Below are positions 25,524-34,560 of a DNA stretch of 64,000 bases, piece by piece (the first letter of the stretch is position 1; each line of letters begins with the position of its first letter). The translations under genes and the position numbers were made by a program. The notes under the pieces were generated by a model. The model had not been told where the DNA came from, searched no databases, and worked only from the letters and a program-made list of their open reading frames with translations. The DNA comes from CAVSWT01 sp963777515 (GTDB lineage Bacteria; Bacteroidota; Ignavibacteria; Ignavibacteriales; Ignavibacteriaceae). Location: assembly GCA_963777515.1 (NCBI GenBank), contig CAVZQU010000010.1:23559-87558 (forward strand), in the 5' to 3' direction.

Positions 25524-27038
25524 TTGCTTGATAAAATAAAAAATACTATTAAGCATTCGACTATTTATGGATTAGGGAATATATCTACCAAAATATTGGG
25601 GTTTATACTTTTACCAATATATTTTCATTACTTAACTATTGAGCAATATGGTATCCTAGCCATTTTTGAAATCACCACCCAGATATTAACTGAAGTTCTT
25701 CTTATAAGCATGCCGACTTGTTTAATTAGGTGGTATTCTGATGAAGAAGATCCAATTATAAAAAAATCTATTGTTTTTACAACTTTTACATTCATTCTTT
25801 TTATTGCCGTTATAGAATGTTTATCATTCATTCCATTTAGCAAAAATTTTTCTGTTTTCTTTTTCAATACAACCGATTACTCAACAGAATTTACATATAT
25901 TTTTCTTTTAGTAGGCTCTGCCTTGTTAGATAGAATGGTATCAAGTCTAATACGAGTCAAACAAAAACCAATCTTTTTTTCATTGCTCTCTTTTATTAAA
26001 GTTTTAATAATTCTATCTCTTAATATTTACTTTGTTGTTCATTTACAATTAGGTATTAAAGGAATTCTATTAAGTTCTGTATCCGGTCAATTAATCGTTC
26101 TATTTATTAGTTCGATATTTGTGATAAAAAATTCAAATTTACGAATTAAATTTTCAATATTATTTGAGATGTTGAATTATGGATTCCCACTTATTTTTTC
26201 AACAATATCTTCACTCGTTTTGTCTTTGGGCGATAGATATATTATAAAAATATTTTTAGGTGATGCAGCAGTTGGAATATACAATGCCGGATATAAAATT
26301 GCCAGTATGATTAATGTATTTATAATTCAACCATTTCAACTTGGTTATTTACCAATAGCATTTTCACAATTAAATCAAAAAGACGCTAATCGTTTTTTTT
26401 CAAAAGTACTGACTTATTTGACCCTTGTCTTATTATTAGCATTTCTATTTGTCGGGCTTTTGGGTGGTAATATTATTAGATTAATTACTCATAATCCAGA
26501 TTATCTTGCATCAGTTTCTTTAATCCCTTTTCTTGCACTTTCATTTGTCTTTAAGGGAATTCAATATAATTTTAGTTTAGGATTTCATTTTGCCAAAAAG
26601 ACAAAATATATCGCTTATCTGGTTTTAATTGTTTCTTTAATGAATGTAGGACTGAATATTTGGTTAATTCCTATTTGGGGAATTATCTCTGCGGTAATAA
26701 ATGTGAATTTTTCCATGCTGGTTTTAATTATTATGACTTATTATATAGCCCAGAAAAAATATTATATAAAATATGAAATTTCTAAAATTATATTCCCTAC
26801 ATTATACGTGTTCTTAGTTTTTGGGGTTTCAATTTTGTTAGGGAAAATAAAACTATCATTTTATTTATTAATTTTGATAAAATTATTTTTTATAATTCTA
26901 TTACCTCTTGTTTTGTATCTCTTTAATTACTTTGAAGAAGTTGAACTAATAACAATTAAAAAAGTAATCCAAAAATGGAAAAATCCATTAAATTGGAAAA
27001 ATAATTTTAAGCAAATAAGAAAAAAGGAAATCTATTAA
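25524..27038 (+). CDS. Wzx-type flippase (polysaccharide biosynthesis/MVF family)
   Basis: The 504-residue integral membrane protein has about 14 membrane helices and the family opening KHSTIYGLGNISTKILGFIL. FPLIFSTISSLVLSLGDRYI and GIYNAGYKIASMINVFIIQP are typical of Wzx/RfbX O-unit flippases. It moves undecaprenyl-linked repeat units across the inner membrane. No Wzy polymerase or Wzc/Wza export gene is seen in the window. Translation probably starts at TTG (25524), three bases after the deacetylase stop, behind GGGGAAAG. The C-terminus is basic (KWKNPLNWKNNFKQIRKK). Confidence 0.9.
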   Translation: MLDKIKNTIKHSTIYGLGNISTKILGFILLPIYFHYLTIEQYGILAIFEITTQILTEVLLISMPTCLIRWYSDEEDPIIKKSIVFTTFTFILFIAVIECLSFIPFSKNFSVFFFNTTDYSTEFTYIFLLVGSALLDRMVSSLIRVKQKPIFFSLLSFIKVLIILSLNIYFVVHLQLGIKGILLSSVSGQLIVLFISSIFVIKNSNLRIKFSILFEMLNYGFPLIFSTISSLVLSLGDRYIIKIFLGDAAVGIYNAGYKIASMINVFIIQPFQLGYLPIAFSQLNQKDANRFFSKVLTYLTLVLLLAFLFVGLLGGNIIRLITHNPDYLASVSLIPFLALSFVFKGIQYNFSLGFHFAKKTKYIAYLVLIVSLMNVGLNIWLIPIWGIISAVINVNFSMLVLIIMTYYIAQKKYYIKYEISKIIFPTLYVFLVFGVSILLGKIKLSFYLLILIKLFFIILLPLVLYLFNYFEEVELITIKKVIQKWKNPLNWKNNFKQIRKKEIY

Positions 27039-27223
27039 ATTCCGTGTTGCTGAGCTTATTATAATATGACAAATAATGAAAACAAAGAATTAAATGATTT
27101 TTTTATAATTTTATTAAGTAATTATCCAGCCTAGCTCACTACCCAAAACCTGATTGATAATAATAATTCTTTTTCTTAGATTATTACACATTTAATCTAA
27201 ATAAATTATGAGGGGACCTCCCA

Positions 27224-28527
27224 ATGAAAAAAATGATTATGTTTTTATCTTTTTCTTTGCTGGTGCTATTTATTGGATGTAACCAGGATGAGATAACTTC
27301 TTCTTCAACAAAAATTAAGAAAGGGGGGATATCTTTAAGTATTGATAAAGTCAATGCTCCATTAAATGTTGTTTCTGTTATTGCATATTTATCAAGGGAA
27401 AACTTTGAAACCTTAACCGGATAGTTTAAATTTACTCTCAGATTCTACAGCAGATATATCATTTCATAGCAGTATCTGCTGGGACATGGCATCTAAAAGT
27501 TGATGCATTAAATAAAGATAGTATAGTAATTTATTCGGGAGAAAGTGATATAAAAGTTCAAGAAAATGTATTAACTCAAGTGAGCTTAACTTTATATCCA
27601 ACTGGCAATGGGACTGGGGATGTATATATTTATGTGACATGGGCTGATCAAAATTCGTGGATAGATTATAATTATAATCCAATATTTACTCCATCAGATA
27701 ATCCTAGCGATCCATATGCAGTTAGTACTTCAAAAGTCATCTATGATAATGGAATATATAAAATGTGGTATCTATGTACGTATAATGCAGGAAAAGGAAA
27801 TGTATGGTATGCAGAATCTAAAGATGGTGTAAATTGGCAAAATAAATTTGATGGACCGATTTTTGAAAATGGAGCATTTAATAGCTGGGATGGATATACT
27901 GTAGGTCCTGGTGCAATTCTAAAAGAAAATACAATTTACAAAATGTATTATAACGGTTGGAATGATCAATATGGCCAGTGGCAAGTTGGATTAGCTGCAT
28001 CTGCAGATGGGATTCATTGGGAAAGATATTCAGAGCCGGTATTAAAAGCTGATAGTCTAAATGAATTTAAAGTAGGGGCAACAACTGTTATCAAAGTTGA
28101 TGATATGTATTATATGTTTTACGGTTCTAGTTCTATATATAATTATGATTATATGAGAATAAATTTAGCTACATCATCTGATGGGATAAACTGGGAAAAA
28201 TATTCAGGTAATCCAATATTAAGTCCTACCGAATCATGGGAAGGTATTGGCGTTACATTTCCCGCTGTAATTTTTGATAATAATCAATTCATAATGATTT
28301 ATAGTTCCGTTGATAGAACTAAATTTGGTATTGCATATTCAAATGATGGGAAAACTTGGACAAAAAGTTCAAAATATATATTAAGTAATCAGATGACTAA
28401 AACAAAGTGGATTCAAATAAACTACCCATTTTTGATGAAAGTTAACAATGAATATAGATTGTATTATACAGGAACTTCAGCAAATGGAACTGTAGAAATT
28501 TGTTTAGCAAAAACCTTGAATTTGTGA
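27224..28527 (+). CDS. Lipoprotein with GH32/43-like beta-propeller domain (two frameshifts)
   Basis: A lipoprotein signal (FLSFSLLVLFIGCNQDE, lipobox Cys near residue 19) is followed by a small beta-sandwich-like domain. A five-bladed-propeller glycosidase-like domain then shows repeated blades: NGIYKMWYLCTYNAGKGN, WYAESKDGVNWQ, YKMYYNGWNDQYGQWQVGLA, SADGIHWERYSEP and SSDGINWEKYSGNPIL. The frame breaks near 27421 and 27468. Dropping one base at each gives 433 residues with ETLTGSLNLLSDSTADISF and AVSAGTWHLKVDALNKDS between. A surface-exposed glycan-binding or -degrading role next to a polysaccharide locus is inferred. Catalytic acids could not be assigned. A strong terminator follows. Confidence 0.75.
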
Positions 28528-28528
28528 T

Positions 28529-28829
28529 ATTTCAAAATTCGAAATGTAGTTTTGCATAATAAAATACTGGGTTAAAATATAATATTTAAATAAAAGATTT
28601 AAGATTTATTTTCATCTTAAATCTTTTATAATTCATGTATCTTACATACAGTTTTTTCCATGTAAATTCATTTTATATAATTTAAGCCAGGTTTAAGTGA
28701 TCTTCATTTAATATTCTTTTATAAATACTTATTTAGAATTTGATAATCATTTCGGCATTAACATTTCGGCAAAATATTTTATATTTTTAAACTAGTTTTA
28801 TGTGAATTATTTAAACCAAGAGAATAATT
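28529..28829. other. Intergenic stretch between the propeller lipoprotein and the GroES-like gene
   Basis: It contains the terminator at 28591-28628 and a short direct repeat ATTTCGGCA (two copies about 14 bases apart near 28750-28772). No convincing promoter, RNA gene or ORF was seen. The groES-like promoter should lie in its right half but does not match TAnnTTTG. Confidence 0.5.
28591..28628 (+). terminator. Strong intrinsic terminator after the polysaccharide region
   Basis: TAAAAGATTTAAGAT (28591-28605) pairs perfectly over 15 bases with ATCTTAAATCTTTTA (28614-28628) around an 8-base loop. The T-rich end of the right arm serves as U-tract. It follows the beta-propeller lipoprotein by about 60 bases and marks the end of the polysaccharide transcription region. 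Confidence 0.75.
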
Positions 28830-29204
28830 GTGGAATTGCAATTGAAAAACATAGAAAAATTTATAGTAGTAGGGGACAGAGTTTTAATTAGACCTGAGGA
28901 ACAGACACATAAAACAGATAGTGGCTTATTCTTACCACCAGGCGTAGTAGAAAAGGAAAAAATTCAAAGTGGCTATGTTATTAAAGTTGGACCAGGCTAT
29001 GCTACTGCAGCAAACATAGAAGATGAACCATGGAAAGAGACTAAAGAACCGGTTAAATATATTCCATTGCAGGCTAAAGTAGGGGACTTGGCAATTTTTT
29101 TAAGGAAAGAAGCTTTTGAAATTGAATTTGAAAAGGAGAAATTTTTAATCGTTCCGCATTCAGCAATTCTATTATTTATACGAAACGATGACGTTTCTTT
29201 TTGA
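28830..29204 (+). CDS. GroES-family co-chaperonin-like protein
   Basis: The 124-residue product has the Cpn10 fold: IVVGDRVLIRPEEQTHKTDS and LFLPPGVVEKEKIQSGYVIK form the barrel with the mobile loop. VGPGYATAANIEDEP and KVGDLAIFLRKEAFEIEFEK complete it. It is longer than classical GroES (about 95 residues) through an insertion around PWKETKEPVKYIPLQ. It stands alone, without groEL. It is probably an accessory GroES-like protein whose partner is unknown. GTG (28830) is taken as start, but a TTG at 28842 (in-frame) is possible. Confidence 0.85.
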   Translation: MELQLKNIEKFIVVGDRVLIRPEEQTHKTDSGLFLPPGVVEKEKIQSGYVIKVGPGYATAANIEDEPWKETKEPVKYIPLQAKVGDLAIFLRKEAFEIEFEKEKFLIVPHSAILLFIRNDDVSF

Positions 29205-29225
29205 TGGTTATAAAAAATAAACTTT

Positions 29226-29483
29226 CTAAAACAAAGAAAAGATCTTACCTAATAGATACCCGAAGTTCACTCTTTTCTTTCCAATATAAATTGGGTTTTC
29301 ATCGAGGTTAAAAGTATCAGGTGTTGGATTTTGAATTGTATCGTCAAACACTTTTACTTCATCGTAAGCAGCATTAAGATAATTTTTCATTATCTTTTCG
29401 CTGCCAGTTCTGTTAACAGGCAAGCAAAAATCAAGACATTCACTATAAAGTTCTTCTTTGGAAATTGGTGTATAAGTTTGCAT
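29226..29483 (-). CDS. Small hypothetical protein
   Basis: I do not recognise the 85-residue product. It contains KEELYSECLDFCLPVNRTGS, a segment NYLNAAYDEVKVFDDTI and a C-terminal IYIGKKRVNFGYLLGKIFSL. It has two cysteines but no signal peptide. It is convergent with the GroES-like gene (22 bases apart) and is followed upstream by two further tiny minus-strand genes. It could be a cytosolic accessory protein. Confidence 0.5.
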   Translation of the reverse strand: MQTYTPISKEELYSECLDFCLPVNRTGSEKIMKNYLNAAYDEVKVFDDTIQNPTPDTFNLDENPIYIGKKRVNFGYLLGKIFSLF

Positions 29484-29573
29484 ATAATTACCTCTTAAAT
29501 TATAATCTGTTATAATTTAATTTGTGATCAGTTTAATATTAAAATTTTTTAGAACTAATGAACGAACTTAATT

Positions 29574-29753
29574 TTAAAGAGTAAGAGTGGTTAGTAGAAT
29601 TAAAATTGGAAAAAGAATAAGAACTAGAAATATTTTTTTCTTTCTTTCCTTGGTTTTTAGAATTTTATCATCTTCATATTGATATCCAAGCCAATCCCCC
29701 TTTTCGATTGACCATTCTTCATTATTTCTATCTACATACCGTAAATTCTTCAT
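29574..29753 (-). CDS. 59-residue single-helix membrane protein
   Basis: A short ORF with ATG at 29751-29753: MKNLRYVDRNNEEWSIEKGD, then WLGYQYEDDKILKTKERKKK and a C-terminal helix IFLVLILFPILILLTTLTL. The soluble N-terminus and basic stretch before the helix suggest a tail-anchored inner-membrane protein. It lies between two other tiny minus-strand genes at 29226 and 29791. No function is recognised. Confidence 0.5.
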   Translation of the reverse strand: MKNLRYVDRNNEEWSIEKGDWLGYQYEDDKILKTKERKKKIFLVLILFPILILLTTLTL

Positions 29754-29790
29754 CTATTTTTTATGAACAAAAATTAGAAATAATTTTCTA

Positions 29791-29991
29791 TTATACTTGT
29801 CTTAATTTATATGCAAGTTCACTTGCATGTTTTGCTTTTACAATCTGAGTATGTTGAACTTCATTTTCAGGTAAAGTTCCATAATGAAAACCTTCACTAT
29901 CTTCCCATCCTTTAGGTGAGGATTTCATAAAATATAAGCTTACACCGCCTACAACAACTCCGAAAATAACATAAAGAAGAATAAATGACAT
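29791..29991 (-). CDS. Small membrane protein, 66 residues
   Basis: One N-terminal membrane helix (MSFILLYVIFGVVVGGVSLY) is followed by a soluble tail with SSPKGWEDSEGFHYGTLPEN. The ATG is preceded by a plausible GGAGTC ribosome-binding site on the minus strand. No family is recognised. Together with the 59-residue gene it forms a pair of small membrane proteins downstream of the response regulator at 30157, with about 165 bases between. Confidence 0.55.
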   Translation of the reverse strand: MSFILLYVIFGVVVGGVSLYFMKSSPKGWEDSEGFHYGTLPENEVQHTQIVKAKHASELAYKLRQV

Positions 29992-30156
29992 TTCTGACTC
30001 CTATATAAACTTTATGTTAATATTTGCAACTAATATGCCGTTTTATGTTATTAGTAGAAGTTTTGATTTTACAATAAATTAGAGGTGTTTTTTGAAAGCA
30101 AAAAAGGTGGGCGTCAAATATGACGTCAATTCTGTCGTTTATGACATTTTACGTTC

Positions 30157-31551
30157 TTAATGGCGAGATTCGTTTCGCATTTGTTGCAGTCTTCTTTGCA
30201 ACGTTCTTTCACTAACCCCCAATATTATTGCAGCTTTCTGAACATTTCCGTTAGCGTAATTCATTACTTTTTTAATATGGGCTTTTACTGCTTCATCAAT
30301 TGTAAGCAGGTGCAATTCACTGTTTTCAATTTCTGAAATTGGTGACTCATCTATGCTTATTCTTAAGTTATTTGCATCCAAATTTATTTTATCAATAGGC
30401 TGATGATCCTCACTCTTTGCAACTGAATTTAATATCAGATTTTCAAGTTCTCTAACATTTCCGGGGAAAGAATATTTTTTTAATGAATGTAATAATTGAT
30501 CTGAAAATCCTGGAATATTTTTATTATATGTTTTATTTCCAATTTCTAAAAAATGATTTGCTAATATTATAACATCGTCACCGCGTCTTCTGAGCGGAGG
30601 TAATTTTATAAATCCTCTGTTTAATCTATAATAAAGATCAGCTCTGAATTTTTTATTATTAACATCATCAGCAAGATCTCTATTAGTTGCTGCAATAATT
30701 CTTATATCTAATTTTATAGGTTTTGGATTTCCTATTCTATATATCTCACTGTACTGAATTGCTCTTAATAATTTACCTTGAAGTTCAAAAGGTAATTCGC
30801 CGATTTCATCTAAAAAAATTGTACCGCCATTTGCTTCTTCAAAATATCCTATCTTTTCATTCATTGCTCCAGTGAATGATCCTTTTTTATGACCGAACAA
30901 CTCGCTTTCAAAAAGGGTAGAAGAGATCGAGGCCAAATTTACAATTACAAATTGTTTGTCTTTTCTTGGAGAAAGCTCATGAATTTTATTTGCAATTAAA
31001 TCTTTCCCGGTACCGGTTTCACCCATAATTAAAACTGTTTCATTTGTCGGTGCAAAAATTTCAACAAGCTCAAAAACTTTTGACATTACAGGTGAGTTAG
31101 TAATTATATCCAGAAATACAGTTTCTTTATTTTCATTACTTGTTTCAGATGAACGCAGCGAATCTCTTTCAAGTTCCAACAAACGCTGCTCAAGAGCCCG
31201 CTTTATTGTAAGAAATAATTTATCTGTATCTGGCGGCTTTGTAATATAGTAGTAAGCTCCTAACTTTATTGCTTTAAGAGCAGTATCTACATCATCCATT
31301 CCGGTTATCATAATAACAGGAATTTTGGGAAACGATTGTGCAACTTCTTGGAGAAGTTCAAGCCCATCCATCTCAGGCATATTTATATCGCAAAGTATCA
31401 GATCAATATCATTATTTTTTAATATTGATAAAACATTTTTAGATTTGCTCTCAGTTATTACTTCATCATATCCTTCTTCATGCAAAAGTTCTTTAAGGAT
31501 TATCAAATAATTTTCTTCATCATCTACTATCAGAATCGAAGTCTTTTTCAT
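30157..31551 (-). CDS. Sigma-54-dependent response regulator (NtrC/AtoC family)
   Basis: The 464-residue product has a receiver domain (residues 1-120, phospho-acceptor Asp55 in LILCDINMPEMDG, Lys in YYITKPPDTDK). An AAA+ domain follows, with Walker A GETGTGKDLIA, GSFTGAMNEKIGYFEEANGG and Walker B GTIFLDEIGELP. The C-terminal Fis-type helix-turn-helix is GNVQKAAIILGVSERTLQRR. The sigma-54 contact loop reads GSFTGA instead of the usual GAFTGA, a conservative change that still occurs in active members. No cognate kinase is adjacent. It is divergent from acnA over a 160-base spacer. Target genes cannot be predicted. Confidence 0.95.
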   Translation of the reverse strand: MKKTSILIVDDEENYLIILKELLHEEGYDEVITESKSKNVLSILKNNDIDLILCDINMPEMDGLELLQEVAQSFPKIPVIMITGMDDVDTALKAIKLGAYYYITKPPDTDKLFLTIKRALEQRLLELERDSLRSSETSNENKETVFLDIITNSPVMSKVFELVEIFAPTNETVLIMGETGTGKDLIANKIHELSPRKDKQFVIVNLASISSTLFESELFGHKKGSFTGAMNEKIGYFEEANGGTIFLDEIGELPFELQGKLLRAIQYSEIYRIGNPKPIKLDIRIIAATNRDLADDVNNKKFRADLYYRLNRGFIKLPPLRRRGDDVIILANHFLEIGNKTYNKNIPGFSDQLLHSLKKYSFPGNVRELENLILNSVAKSEDHQPIDKINLDANNLRISIDESPISEIENSELHLLTIDEAVKAHIKKVMNYANGNVQKAAIILGVSERTLQRRLQQMRNESRH

Positions 31552-31715
31552 AAAATTATCTCCAATGCAAGGAATAAATTCAGAAGTTTAAATAAATTTA
31601 GAATAAACTTAATAAACTCATCTAATATATAAAAAATGGTTACGCAAATTTATTCTTATTTTAGTATTTTAAAAACAATCAATAAAAATTAAAAATACAA
31701 ATCTAAGGAATTATT

Positions 31716-33975
31716 ATGGCTGCAAATATTGAGATGATAAAAAAGAATTATTCACAATTCAAAGATAAAGTTAACAGATATTAGAAAAGTATTGAATAGG
31801 CCTTTAACTTATACTGAGAAAGTTTTGTACACTCATTTATGGGAACCTGCGAAAGATGAATTAAAAAGAGGGAAAGATTATTCTGAATTAGCTCCTGATC
31901 GAGTTGCAATGCAGGATGCAACTGCACAAATGGCATTACTTCAATTTATGTCTGCAAACAAAAAAGAAGCTGCTGTTCCGTCAACTGTTCATTGTGATCA
32001 TTTAATTCAAGCGCAAGTTGGAGCTAAAGATGATTTTCTTCGAGCAACTGAAGAAAACAAAGAAGTTTATGAATTTCTTGAGAGTATATCCCGAAAATAT
32101 GGAATAGGTTTTTGGAAACCTGGTGCCGGTATAATTCATCAAGTTGTTTTAGAAAATTATGCATTCCCTGGCGGAATGATGATAGGTACGGATTCTCATA
32201 CACCAAATGCCGGCGGATTAGGAATGATTGCAATTGGTGTTGGCGGTGCTGATGCTGTTGATGTTATGGCTGGAATGCCATGGGAATTAAAATGGCCGAA
32301 ATTAATTGGTGTAAAATTAATCGGTAAAATGTCTGGTTGGACATCTGCAAAAGATATAATTCTAAAATTGGCAGGAATATTAACTGTTAAAGGCGGAACC
32401 GGTGCAATCGTAGAATATTTTGGTGAAGGAACAACCTCAATTTCAGCTACAGGTAAAGGAACAATATGTAACATGGGTGCTGAAATAGGTGCTACAACTT
32501 CTATATTTCCGTTTGATGAAAAAATGTCTGCATATTTAAGAATTACTAGCCGCGCTGATGTTGCCGCATTAGCAGAAGGCTTAGCTGATGAATTAACAGC
32601 AGATAAAGAAGTTTTTGAAAATCCGCAAAAATATTTTGATCAGGTAATTGAAATTAATTTAAGTGAATTGGAACCACATTTAAATGGGCCATTCAGTCCT
32701 GACAAAGCAATTCCAATTTCAAAAATGAAAGATGCTGTTAAAGAAGCAAATTTTCCTGATAATATTCGAGTTGCTTTAATCGGAAGCTGCACAAATTCTT
32801 CTTACGAAGATATCGATCGTTCAACAAATATTGCTAAACAAGCTTTAGAAAAAGGTCTTAAAGCAAAATCACAGTTTACTATTACTCCTGGTTCAGAACA
32901 AGTTCGTGCAACAATTGAACGTGATGGACAATTAAAAACCTTAAGCGATTTTGGCGGATTAGTTCTTGCAAATGCTTGCGGGCCATGTATTGGAATGTGG
33001 AAAAGAGTTGATATTAAAACCGGTGAAAAAAATACAATCGTAACTTCATTCAATAGAAATTTTGCTAAAAGAAATGACGGTAATCCTGAGACTTTAGCAT
33101 TTGTAGCAAGCCCAGAACTCACAACTGCCTTAGCAATTGCTGGTAAATTATCATTTAATCCTTTAACAGATGAATTGGAAAATGAAAAAGGAGAAAAAGT
33201 TAAATTAGATCCGCCTACCGGTGAAGAGTTACCGCCGTCCGGTTTTGATAGGGGAGAAGAAGGTTTTGTTGCACCTGCCAAAGATGGCTCCAATGTTGAG
33301 GTTGTTGTTAAACCAGATAGTGAGAGACTTCAATTGTTAAAGCCATTTAAAAAATGGGATGGGAAAGATTTAACTGACATGCCGGTTCTCTTAAAAGCAA
33401 AAGGTAAGTGTACAACAGATCATATTTCAATGGCTGGGCCTTGGTTAAGATTTAGAGGACATTTAGATAATATTTCAAATAATATGTTTATCGGTGCAAT
33501 AAATGCTTACACTAATGATGCAGGCAAAGTTAAAAACTTTTATACCGGAGAATATAAATCAGTACCTGAAGTTGCGCGTGCGTATAAAAAACATGGACAC
33601 GATTGGGTTGTTATTGGTGATGAAAATTATGGTGAAGGTTCCAGTCGTGAACACGCTGCTATGGAGCCAAGATTTTTAGGCGGCAGAGCAATCATCGTAA
33701 AAAGCTTTGCAAGAATTCATGAGACAAATCTTAAAAAACAAGGAATGCTTCCATTGACTTTTGTAAATCCAGGCGATTATGATAAAATTCAAGAAAAAGA
33801 TAAAATAGACTTATTGATTTCTTCTATTGCTCCTGATAAACAAGTTAAGATGATTGTAAAACATGAAGATGGTTCAAAAGATGAAATTATGTTAAATCAT
33901 ACTTTCAATCCTGCACAAATTGAATGGTTTAAAGCAGGTAGTGCATTAAATTTAATTGCTGCACAAAATAAATAA
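31716..33975 (+). CDS. acnA: Aconitate hydratase (one-base insertion near the start)
   Basis: A TCA-cycle enzyme that isomerises citrate and isocitrate with a [4Fe-4S] cluster. Cluster cysteines lie in IGSCTNSSYED and NACGPCIGMWKR, and the substrate loop is GEGSSREHAAMEPR. The open frame starts at 31792, but the conserved N-terminus begins at an ATG at 31716 behind AAGGAATT (MAANIEMIKKNYSQFKDK). Dropping one A at about 31769 joins it as KVTDIRKVLNRPLTYTEKVL, for a 752-residue mitochondrial-type aconitase. This break is probably a sequence error, given that the rest is intact. A bidirectional terminator follows. Confidence 0.95.
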
Positions 33976-34005
33976 AAATTTAAATATTTATAATTAAAAA
34001 TAAAA

Positions 34006-34035
34006 AGCTGTCATAAAATTTATGACAGCTTTTTT
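34006..34035. terminator. Bidirectional terminator between acnA and the MarR gene
   Basis: AGCTGTCATAAA (34006-34017) and TTTATGACAGCT (34019-34030) form a 12-base perfect stem. A-runs lie on one side and a T-run (34030-34035) on the other, so it can stop both the plus-strand acnA and the minus-strand MarR transcripts. Confidence 0.85.
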
Positions 34036-34077
34036 AATTTCTTGCTGTGATATTAATTTGAATAATAATTTTATTTT

Positions 34078-34539
34078 TTAATCTTTATACAAATTTTCAC
34101 ACAATTCAGAAAGTTTAATACAATCTTCTTTTGATAATTTAACATTAATTAAATTGTCAGCATCTATAATAGCTTGTTTCATTTCCTCAAGTAATGAAAT
34201 TCCTTTTTGAGTAATTCTTGAAATAGAAAGTCTTCGATCTTCATTTGAAGTAAATCTATCTACCAGTTTTTCTTTTTCTAATCTGTCTATTAGCCTTGTT
34301 ACATCGGGGCTGGGATCAATCATTCTATGTATAATTTCAACTCTCGGATAACCATCTGGGTAAACTCCTTTTAATATTCTTAAAACATTATATTGAGAAC
34401 TAGTTATATTATGATTATTGCATACTTCTTCATGCTTTGAACGAATATAGTTCGCGGCTACCATAAGATTAAGTGTTGCCTCTTGTGCCTCACTTTCAAA
34501 TTTATCTTGTTTTAATCTTTTTTTAAGCGCTTCACCCAT
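34078..34539 (-). CDS. MarR-family transcriptional regulator
   Basis: The 153-residue winged-helix protein has the MarR fold: HNITSSQYNVLRILKGVYPD, the recognition region VEIIHRMIDPSPDVTRLIDR, and the wing KLVDRFTSNEDRRLSISRIT with the conserved D-R-R. A C-terminal dimer helix follows. MarR proteins usually repress a nearby gene until a small phenolic or oxidant ligand binds. It follows the TlpA lipoprotein gene by 21 bases in the same direction, so the two may be co-transcribed. The ligand is unknown. Confidence 0.9.
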   Translation of the reverse strand: MGEALKKRLKQDKFESEAQEATLNLMVAANYIRSKHEEVCNNHNITSSQYNVLRILKGVYPDGYPRVEIIHRMIDPSPDVTRLIDRLEKEKLVDRFTSNEDRRLSISRITQKGISLLEEMKQAIIDADNLINVKLSKEDCIKLSELCENLYKD

Positions 34540-34560
34540 AATTATAAAATAATAATTTAT

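Noticed and set aside
27066..27134. A 22-codon ORF before the beta-propeller lipoprotein
   Set aside because: No convincing ribosome-binding site and composition like the background.
9960..28530. Polysaccharide region as a horizontally acquired island
   Set aside because: Base composition is visibly similar to the flanks, and no integrase, transposase, tRNA junction or flanking direct repeat was seen. Transfer cannot be excluded but is not supported.
28745..28775. Short direct repeat ATTTCGGCA upstream of the GroES-like gene
   Set aside because: Only two 9-base copies, not symmetrical. Too weak to call an operator.
30157..31551. Sigma-54 promoter search around the NtrC-like gene
   Set aside because: No clear TGGC-N8-TTGC pair could be placed by eye in the flanking spacers.
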